Source: RSA11 sp036564135
GTDB lineage: Bacteria; Actinomycetota; Thermoleophilia; Solirubrobacterales; 70-9
Reading direction: 5' to 3'
Length of the DNA: 14,223 nt
Assembly: GCA_036564135.1 (NCBI GenBank)
Contig: DATCLC010000100.1
Coordinates: 1 to 14,223, forward strand
Both the position numbers and the translations under genes were made by a program. Numbering within the stretch: the stretch's first letter is position 1; every line of letters begins with the position of its first letter. Positions 1 through 4,918 of the stretch are shown here, one piece after another. The notes beneath the pieces are model-generated. The model saw only the letters and a list, made by a program, of their open reading frames with translations, was not told the DNA's origin and made no database searches.

Positions 1-47
1 GCGCGCTCGATCAAGAGCAGGTTCTCGATCCGAAGCTCGAGCAGCAT
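1..47 (-). CDS. recN: RecN DNA repair ATPase, N-terminal fragment (runs off the left edge)
   Basis: The minus strand from the ATG at 47 reads MLLELRIENLLLIER with no stop before the edge. This matches the opening beta-strand of RecN, an SMC-like ATPase of double-strand-break repair whose family begins with a pattern like ML-x2-L-x-I-x-N-x-x-L-I-E. Only 15 codons are present, so the Walker A motif that would follow is outside the window. An ATG at 56 would add MRS; I chose 47 because family members usually begin directly with ML. Context supports the call, because tlyA and nadK on the same strand normally precede recN, although here two opposite-strand genes lie between. Any other SMC-type ATPase is the alternative. 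The family match is recalled, not searched. Confidence 0.7.
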   Translation of the reverse strand, partial: MLLELRIENLLLIER

Positions 48-101
48 CGATCGCATTGGATAGCGCTCGGGGCCGACGGATTCTCTCCCCAGCGATCCGG
101 G

Positions 102-107
102 TAGGTT
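102..107 (+). promoter_or_regulatory. Candidate -10 element TAGGTT for the VOC gene
   Basis: TAGGTT fits TANNNT and ends 7 bases before the GTG at 115, the spacing expected for a leaderless transcript. No convincing -35 hexamer is seen. Confidence 0.3.
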
Positions 108-114
108 CGGCGCC

Positions 115-494
115 GTGTTCGACCACGTCGGCATCGCGGTCTCGAAACTCGCGGCCTCCGAGCGCTTCTACCGGACGGTGCTGGGCGCGCTCGGCGCGGA
201 GCCGGTCCACGCCGACGGGGAGATCGTCGAGTGGGAGGACTCGGACATGGTGCCCGGACGGCAACAGCGTCGAGGCGGTCCACTGCGAGCGCTCGGACGC
301 CGTGCCCCCCGGGTGCATCGACCACATCTGGATCCGCGTGCGCGACCCGAGGGCATCGCGGCGCTTCTACGAGACGATCGCCCCCTACGCGGGTCTGCGT
401 CAGACCCGCGCACTACCACCCCGGCTACTACGGCGCCTTCGTGCTTGACCCCGACGGGCACAACGTCGAGGTCGTGAACCACAACCGCGCCTAG
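115..494 (+). pseudogene. Two-domain VOC (glyoxalase/bleomycin-resistance fold) protein, broken by two internal deletions
   Basis: From the GTG at 115, frame 1 reads MFDHVGIAVSKLAASERFYR and on to EWEDSD near 246, a typical VOC domain start. Coding sense then jumps to frame 2 near 254 (PDGNSVEAVH), which ends domain one and begins domain two (IDHIWIRVRD, RRFYETIAPYAGL). It jumps again at 411 to frame 3 (HYHPGYYGAFVLDPDGHN) and stops with TAG at 494. Intact two-domain relatives, as I recall them, carry a few dozen more residues between the EWxD strand and the DPDGN motif of each domain. Both domains here have lost that middle part, and both losses change frame. No single frame gives a complete product. 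VOC proteins are metal-dependent lyases, dioxygenases or resistance proteins; substrate unknown. Assembly error is possible but would need two independent events. Confidence 0.8.
388..410. repeat. Perfect 10-bp inverted repeat at the second VOC deletion junction
   Basis: CGCGGGTCTG (388-397) and CAGACCCGCG (401-410) are perfect reverse complements with a 3-base loop. The right arm ends exactly where the coding frame shifts at 410/411. Confidence 0.75.
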
Positions 495-553
495 CCGGTC
501 GCGGGCGCCTGGCATGGTTGGCGCCCCGCGCTCGCGGGTACGCAGTCTCCGCC

Positions 554-2059
554 GTGCTCTCGTTGCCGGGGTCTTTTCAGTCACCGTGGCTCGCCGGCGT
601 CCAGCGCACGCCGCGGCCGCCGCTGACCGAGGACGTCGAGACCGACGTCGCCGTGGTCGGCGGGGGGATCGTGGGGGCGGTGACCGCACTGCTGCTCGCG
701 GAGCGCGGCGTCGCCGTGACGCTCGTCGAGGCGCGCTCGCTCGCCGAGGGCGTCACCGGCAACTCGACGGCGAAGGCGACCGCGCTGCACGAGACGTCCT
801 ACTCGAAGATCGCCAAGCGCGCCGGGCGCGAGGCGGCGCGCAACTACGCGGTGCTCAACGAGCACGGCGTGCGCATGATCGCGGAGCTCGCGGAGCACAA
901 CGGGATCGACTGCGCGCTCGAGCGCGCCGACGACTACCTGTACACCGAGGACACCGACTCGGCGCAGAAGGTCGCCGCCGAGGCCGAGGCCGCCCGCGAC
1001 GCGGGGCTCGCGGTCGAGCTCGTCCGCGAGACCGAGCTGCCGTTCCCGGTCGTAGAGGCCGCGCGGCTCGCGAACCAGATCGCCTTCGACTCAGCGGCGT
1101 TCACCCTCGGCGTGGCCGCGGCCGCGGCCCGCGCCGGCGCGAAGCTGTACGAGGCCAGCCGGGTGCGAGGGGTGCGACACGGGCGCCCCTGCGCGGTGCG
1201 GCTCGAAGGCGGGGCGACGATCCGCGCGCGCGACGTCGTCCTCGCGACCCACATGCCCCTGCTCGACCGCGGCCTCTACTTCGCGCGCCTGCGCCCGCAG
1301 GCCTCCTACGCCGTGGCGGCGCCGGCCGAGGACGCGCCGCTCGGCATGTACCTGGGGATCGGCGCGTCGACGCGGTCGATCCGCTCCGCCCGGCGCCCCG
1401 GCGGCGGGCGGTTCGTGATCGTCGGCGGCGAGGGACACAAGGTCGGCCAGGGAGACGGCGCCCACGCGTACGAGCGGCTCGCGAGCTGGACGAGCGAGCG
1501 TTTCGCGGCGGGCCCGGTCGAGCTGCGATGGTCGGCGCACGACCTGATCAGCCCCGACGGGCTGCCGATGATCGGCGAGCTCGCGCCGTTCGCCCCGCGC
1601 ATCCTCGTCGCGACCGGCTTCTCGAAATGGGGCCTCGCCGCCGGCGTCGCGGCCGCAGACCTCCTCGCCCACCAGCTCACCGGCGAGCCCGACCCCCTCG
1701 CGCGGGCGTTCTCACCCCACCGGTTCAGGATGGGCCCGGCCCTCCTCGAGGTGGCCCGCGAGAACGCGGACGTCGCCTTGCGCTTCGCGACCGGGCGACT
1801 GCGGCGAGGGGGCGACGGCGAGCTCCAACCCGGCGAGGGCCGCATCGTCGCCGACGGCCTTCGCCAGGTGGCGGAGGCCCGCACCCCCGATGGCGAGCTG
1901 CACCGCGTCTCGGCGCGCTGCACCCACCTCGGCTGCATCGTCCGCTGGAACACGGGCGACGGCACCTGGGACTGCCCCTGCCACGGCTCCCGCTTCGACC
2001 CCGACGGCACCGTGCGCAACGGCCCGGCGGCGGCCCCGCTGGCGCCGGTGGAGGATTGA
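554..2059 (+). CDS. FAD-dependent oxidoreductase with C-terminal Rieske [2Fe-2S] domain
   Basis: A DadA/glycine-oxidase-like FAD module fills about residues 32-385 of 501, with the dinucleotide-binding motif GGGIVG at 36-41 and the following VTGNSTAKATAL segment typical of this subfamily. Residues about 405-501 form a Rieske domain: Cys456-x-His458 and Cys474-x2-His477 would bind the cluster, and Cys461 with Cys476 (CTHLGC, CPCHGS) match the disulfide pair of bc1-type Rieske proteins. Bacillus YhfW has the same architecture. Such proteins probably pass electrons from an amine-like substrate via FAD to the iron-sulfur cluster, but the substrate cannot be read. The start is uncertain: the frame opens at TTG 518, which lies in a hairpin loop. 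I prefer GTG 554 (LSLPGSFQS); TTG 563 is also possible. None has a clear Shine-Dalgarno. Confidence 0.88.
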   Translation: MLSLPGSFQSPWLAGVQRTPRPPLTEDVETDVAVVGGGIVGAVTALLLAERGVAVTLVEARSLAEGVTGNSTAKATALHETSYSKIAKRAGREAARNYAVLNEHGVRMIAELAEHNGIDCALERADDYLYTEDTDSAQKVAAEAEAARDAGLAVELVRETELPFPVVEAARLANQIAFDSAAFTLGVAAAAARAGAKLYEASRVRGVRHGRPCAVRLEGGATIRARDVVLATHMPLLDRGLYFARLRPQASYAVAAPAEDAPLGMYLGIGASTRSIRSARRPGGGRFVIVGGEGHKVGQGDGAHAYERLASWTSERFAAGPVELRWSAHDLISPDGLPMIGELAPFAPRILVATGFSKWGLAAGVAAADLLAHQLTGEPDPLARAFSPHRFRMGPALLEVARENADVALRFATGRLRRGGDGELQPGEGRIVADGLRQVAEARTPDGELHRVSARCTHLGCIVRWNTGDGTWDCPCHGSRFDPDGTVRNGPAAAPLAPVED

Positions 2060-2115
2060 GGGCGGGCGCTTGTGATGGCGGCGCAGGTCTCGCAACCTCG
2101 CGCCGCCCCGCATCC

Positions 2116-2160
2116 CGAATCCGCGATCCATGCGACCCCGTCGTACAAATCGCGGATTCG
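2116..2160. terminator. Long inverted repeat between convergent genes, possible bidirectional terminator
   Basis: CGAATCCGCGAT (2116-2127) and ATCGCGGATTCG (2149-2160) are perfect 12-bp reverse complements around a 21-base loop. The repeat lies between the ends of the Rieske oxidoreductase (2059) and nadK (2193), where a two-way terminator is expected. There is no T-tract on either side, so an intrinsic terminator is not certain. Confidence 0.45.
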
Positions 2161-2192
2161 TGCGCAGGCGACGCCGCGAGCCGACAGGCGCG

Positions 2193-3065
2193 CTACCGCG
2201 CCAGATGCCCGAACTTCTCGTAGATGCGCTGGTAGAAGTTCGTGCCCGGGAGCTGCGCGAGGCGCGCCATGTCGTCGCGGAAGCTGACCTCGGTCTCGGC
2301 GCCGCTCGCGAGCTCGGCGACGTGCTCGCCGTCCACCACGATGTCCACCGACTCACGCCCGGCGGCGTTGCGCACGAGCAGGACGTCGTCGGGCGCCACC
2401 ACGAGCGGGCGCGCGGTGAGGGTGTGCGGGGCGATGAAGCTGACCACGTAGCCCTCGACGCCCCAGGCCAGGATCGGTCCCTGGTTCGCGAGGTTGTAGC
2501 CCGTGCTGCCCGCGGGCGTGGCCGCGACCAAACCGTCGCAGCGCACGTGCCCCACCTCCTGGCCGCCGACCATGAAGGCGAGCTCGGCGACCCGCCCGTG
2601 CGGGCGGCGGATGAAGGAGACGTCGTTGAGCGCGACGGCCGTGCCGTTCACGTCGACGGTCAGCGCCGGCAGCGAGATCACCTGAAAGTCCCCGCTGAAC
2701 GCGCGCTCGAGGCCCTCGTCGCGCTCATCCGGGTCGACCGCAGCTAGGAAGCCGATCGTCCCGTAGTTGATCCCGAACACCGGGACCGACGTCCCCGCGT
2801 AGCGGGAGAGCGCTTTGAGGATCGTGCCGTCGCCGCCCAGCACGACGCACAGGTCGGGCTCGCCCTCCAGCGCGCTCACGGGCTCAAGCCCCGAGGCCGC
2901 GTCGCCGTGCTTCGCGCGCTCCGAGGGCTCGGCGAAGACCCGGCACCCCACGCGCTCGGCCGCGGCCACCGCGGCGCGCACCGCGTCGTGCGTCTGCTCG
3001 GGCTGGGTGTGCGTGAGCAGCACCGCCGTGCGGATCTCGGCGGGCCCGGCGTTCCTGCGGCTCAC
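2193..3065 (-). CDS. nadK: NAD kinase
   Basis: NAD kinase phosphorylates NAD+ to NADP+ in the cytosol. The 290-residue product shows the family signatures in order: GGDGT at 77-81, NDV at 147-149 and TPAGSTGY at 183-190. The length is normal for the family. The GTG start at 3065 overlaps the TGA of tlyA as GTGA, and GAGGAGG within the end of tlyA lies 7 bases before it, an excellent ribosome binding site; this decides the start over longer extensions. Translation is therefore probably coupled to tlyA. Downstream, instead of recN, the next gene is convergent. Confidence 0.95.
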   Translation of the reverse strand: MSRRNAGPAEIRTAVLLTHTQPEQTHDAVRAAVAAAERVGCRVFAEPSERAKHGDAASGLEPVSALEGEPDLCVVLGGDGTILKALSRYAGTSVPVFGINYGTIGFLAAVDPDERDEGLERAFSGDFQVISLPALTVDVNGTAVALNDVSFIRRPHGRVAELAFMVGGQEVGHVRCDGLVAATPAGSTGYNLANQGPILAWGVEGYVVSFIAPHTLTARPLVVAPDDVLLVRNAAGRESVDIVVDGEHVAELASGAETEVSFRDDMARLAQLPGTNFYQRIYEKFGHLAR

Positions 3066-3844
3066 GCGTCGACCTCCTCGACGGCGGCTTCGAGGTCGTC
3101 GATGCCCGTGCCGGAGCGCGCGCACCACACGAACGTCTCGCGATTGCCCTTGGGGCCCGGCAGGCCCGACGGCGCGAACCCGCGGACGGCGAGCCCGAGC
3201 TCGGCCGCCGCGCGCGCCACCGCGAGGACGGCCTCGCGCCGGTCGGCCCGGTCGCGCACGACCCCGCCCTTCACGCGCCGCCTCCCGAGCTCGAACTGGG
3301 GCTTCACCATCGCCAGGATCTCACCATCGGGCGCGACGGCGTCCGCCACCGCGGGCAGGACCTTGGTGAGCGAGATGAAGGACACGTCGATCGTCGCCAG
3401 GTCCGGGACGTACGGCAGGTCCGCCGGATCGAGCGAGCGCGCGTTGCAGCGCTCGATCACGTGCACCCTTTGGTCGTTGCGCAGCGTCCAGTCGAGCTGG
3501 CCGTGCGCCACGTCGAGCGCGATCACCCGGGCCGCACCGCGCTGCAGCAGGCAGTCGGTGAACCCGCCCGTGGACGCGCCCACGTCCAGGCAGTCGCGGC
3601 CGGCCACGTCGATGCCGAGCGCGTCGAGCGCGTTGGCGAGCTTCTCTCCCCCGCGCGAGACGAAACGACGCCCCTCCGTTACGACGAGCTCCGCGTCCGG
3701 ATCGATCAGCTCGCTGGGCTTGGCGATCGTGCGCCCGTGCTCACCGAGTCGCACGCGCCCAGCGCGGATCGCCTCGGCCGCGCTCGAACGCGAGCGGGCG
3801 AGGCCACGCTCGGCAAGAACGGTGTCCGCGCGCCGGGCTCGCAT
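3062..3844 (-). CDS. tlyA: TlyA family rRNA 2'-O-methyltransferase / hemolysin-like protein
   Basis: The 260-residue protein has an S4 RNA-binding domain at about residues 4-64, followed by an FtsJ-like SAM methyltransferase. Visible motifs are RGGEKL (65-69, with Lys68), the SAM loop DVGASTGGFTD (87-97), IDVSF (152-156) and KPQFE (181-185). In mycobacteria TlyA methylates cytidines in 16S and 23S rRNA and is needed for capreomycin sensitivity; the same role here is inferred from the family. The ATG at 3844 gives the standard N-terminus RARRADTVLAERGLARSRS; the open frame continues upstream but without domain similarity. A possible -10 hexamer TACCTT lies 8 bases upstream. Its last codons contain the ribosome binding site of nadK. 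Confidence 0.93.
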   Translation of the reverse strand: MRARRADTVLAERGLARSRSSAAEAIRAGRVRLGEHGRTIAKPSELIDPDAELVVTEGRRFVSRGGEKLANALDALGIDVAGRDCLDVGASTGGFTDCLLQRGAARVIALDVAHGQLDWTLRNDQRVHVIERCNARSLDPADLPYVPDLATIDVSFISLTKVLPAVADAVAPDGEILAMVKPQFELGRRRVKGGVVRDRADRREAVLAVARAAAELGLAVRGFAPSGLPGPKGNRETFVWCARSGTGIDDLEAAVEEVDA

Positions 3845-3852
3845 GGCGCCAG

Positions 3853-3858
3853 AAGGTA
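3853..3858 (-). promoter_or_regulatory. Candidate -10 element TACCTT for tlyA-nadK
   Basis: On the minus strand, TACCTT fits TANNNT and ends 8 bases before the tlyA ATG. No -35 match is visible. Confidence 0.3.
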
Positions 3859-3887
3859 CCGGGCGCGGCACGGTCGGCGGCGAGAAC

Positions 3888-3905
3888 GTGTGACCGGGGT
3901 CACAC
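3888..3905. promoter_or_regulatory. Crp/GlxR-type operator palindrome
   Basis: GTGTGACCGGGGTCACAC has 8-bp perfect arms around a central GG and contains TGTGA-N6-TCACA, the exact consensus of Crp/FNR-family cAMP receptor proteins (GlxR in corynebacteria). It lies in the 96-base divergent gap between tlyA and the membrane protein gene at 3941. If the TAGTCT at 3926-3931 is the -10, transcription would start near 3938. The operator centre (3896.5) would then be about 41-42 bases upstream, the class II activator position. The site is seen directly; its role is inferred. Confidence 0.6.
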
Positions 3906-3925
3906 ACAAATCGCACGTACGTTCG

Positions 3926-3931
3926 TAGTCT
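3926..3931 (+). promoter_or_regulatory. Candidate -10 element TAGTCT for the small membrane protein
   Basis: TAGTCT fits TANNNT and ends 9 bases before the ATG at 3941. No good -35 hexamer is present, as expected for a promoter that depends on an activator bound at the upstream palindrome. Confidence 0.35.
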
Positions 3932-3940
3932 GACAGCTGG

Positions 3941-4300
3941 ATGGCTACCCGAGCGATTCCACTGTCGGTACACGCAGGGCTGGAGACCATCGCCGCACCG
4001 ATCGTGATGGCGGCGCCGTTCGCGCTGGGCTTCGGCGCCGCGGCGACAATCGCCTGCGTCGCGATCGGCGCGGTGCTCCTCGGTCTCGCGCTGCAGGTAC
4101 CGGGCCCTCGGCGGATTATCCCGCTCGCCGCGCACGCGAGCTTCGACTACGCGCTGGCCGCCTTCGCGGCGATCGCGGGGACGCTGATCGGCTTCGCGAC
4201 CGGGTCGTGGGTAGCAACGGTCTTTTTGGTCGGGATGGGTGCCGCCCATGTGCTGCTGACCGCTTCAACGCGGTTCAGCGCACCCCGCGGCACCTACTGA
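3941..4300 (+). CDS. Small four-helix membrane protein of unknown function (SPW-repeat-like)
   Basis: The 119-residue product is almost entirely hydrophobic, with probable membrane helices at about residues 12-30, 33-53, 63-85 and 87-107. There is no cleavable signal peptide. The halves look weakly repeated (a short HAGLE or HASFD motif before each hydrophobic pair), like the small SPW-repeat membrane proteins common in Actinobacteria; that family link is tentative. The ATG at 3941 has no Shine-Dalgarno but has TAGTCT 9 bases upstream and a Crp-type palindrome further up, so it is probably transcribed alone under its own regulator, divergent from tlyA. A hairpin terminator follows. No catalytic residues can be recognised. 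Confidence 0.75.
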   Translation: MATRAIPLSVHAGLETIAAPIVMAAPFALGFGAAATIACVAIGAVLLGLALQVPGPRRIIPLAAHASFDYALAAFAAIAGTLIGFATGSWVATVFLVGMGAAHVLLTASTRFSAPRGTY

Positions 4301-4353
4301 ATCACCGGCCTCCCTCAAAAAACACACAACACATACTCTCCTCCCTGTACCCC

Positions 4354-4383
4354 GAGACGCCCCGCCGCAAGGTGGGGCGTTTC
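4354..4383 (+). terminator. Hairpin terminator with GCAA tetraloop
   Basis: GAGACGCCCCGCC pairs with GGTGGGGCGTTTC (13 bp, two of them G-U) around a GCAA loop of the stable GNRA type. A T-rich run (TTCGTTT at 4381-4387, which includes the last bases of the stem) follows on the plus strand. On the minus strand a T-rich stretch, the complement of 4314-4334, follows about 20 bases after the stem. It probably ends the membrane protein gene and may also stop the converging dxs cluster. Confidence 0.75.
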
Positions 4384-4421
4384 GTTTCAGGGGTCTGCGC
4401 TCAAAGACGCGAGCGGAGCCG

Positions 4422-4862
4422 CTAGGCCGATCCGAAGCGCAGCCGCACGACGAGGTCGTCGAAGCTCGGCGCCTCGGGGTTCCCGCTGCAGCGCAGCAGC
4501 ACGCCGTCCCCCTCCTCCTCAAGGCGCATCCCGCTCCACGCGCGCCACGCCTCGGCGGCAGGCTCCTCCCCGCGCTCGTCGAGCCAGACGTTCCAGACGT
4601 GCAGGCGCGTCGGGGCCTTCACGGAGTACTCGAGCCGCGCCTCGCGCTGCTCGCTGGCCCAGAGCCGCAGCGACCGCCCGCGCTCGCCCGACTCCCGCCG
4701 GCGCAGCAGACCATCGTCGACGCGCAGCTCAAGCCCCTGCGCGGGCCGCTCGCGCGCCCGCGCGAATTCGACGGCGATCAGCGTCCCCGGCTCGAGCTCG
4801 CGCCGGTAGATCGCGTGCACGAGCTCGCCCTCGAACTCGATGGGCTTGCCCACCGAGTCCAT
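4422..4862 (-). CDS. Conserved-looking hypothetical protein downstream of dxs
   Basis: I do not recognise a characterised family. The product from ATG 4862 is 146 residues, acidic and soluble, without signal peptide or membrane helix. It opens with a strand-rich segment (KPIEFEGELVHAIY, ELEPGTLIAVEFARA) and has a tryptophan-containing stretch (HVWNVWLDERG) near the middle, suggesting a small all-beta fold. It ends in LVVRLRFGSA. A GTG at 4904 would add 14 residues and sit closer to the dxs stop (4921-4919). The gene follows dxs on the same strand by 14-56 bases and is followed by the terminator at 4354-4383, so it is probably the last gene of that transcript. Function cannot be inferred beyond a possible link to isoprenoid metabolism. 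Confidence 0.7.
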   Translation of the reverse strand: MDSVGKPIEFEGELVHAIYRRELEPGTLIAVEFARARERPAQGLELRVDDGLLRRRESGERGRSLRLWASEQREARLEYSVKAPTRLHVWNVWLDERGEEPAAEAWRAWSGMRLEEEGDGVLLRCSGNPEAPSFDDLVVRLRFGSA

Positions 4863-4918
4863 GAAGCGGCGCTCGAAGGTCTCGCTCTCGCCGCTCGCGG
4901 CCACGCCGGGGCGCGAGC

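Noticed and set aside
501..529. Imperfect inverted repeat GCGGGCGCC / GGCGCCCCGC
   Set aside because: One base is bulged and the GGCGCC core is common in such DNA. I do not call it a terminator, though it makes TTG 518, which lies in its loop, a less likely start.
514..2223. A long plus-strand open frame from ATG 514 over the Rieske oxidoreductase gene
   Set aside because: Its product is Arg/Gly/Ala-rich without any domain. The overlapping frame from 554 gives a clear FAD-Rieske protein, so this is a GC-driven shadow.
3915..3922. ACGTACGT palindrome
   Set aside because: An 8-base palindrome with no second copy or link to a known regulator. The neighbouring Crp-type site explains the region better.
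3845..4249. Upstream extension of the tlyA reading frame
   Set aside because: The extra residues have no S4 or methyltransferase similarity and overlap the membrane protein gene and the Crp-type palindrome. TlyA proteins begin at the ATG at 3844.
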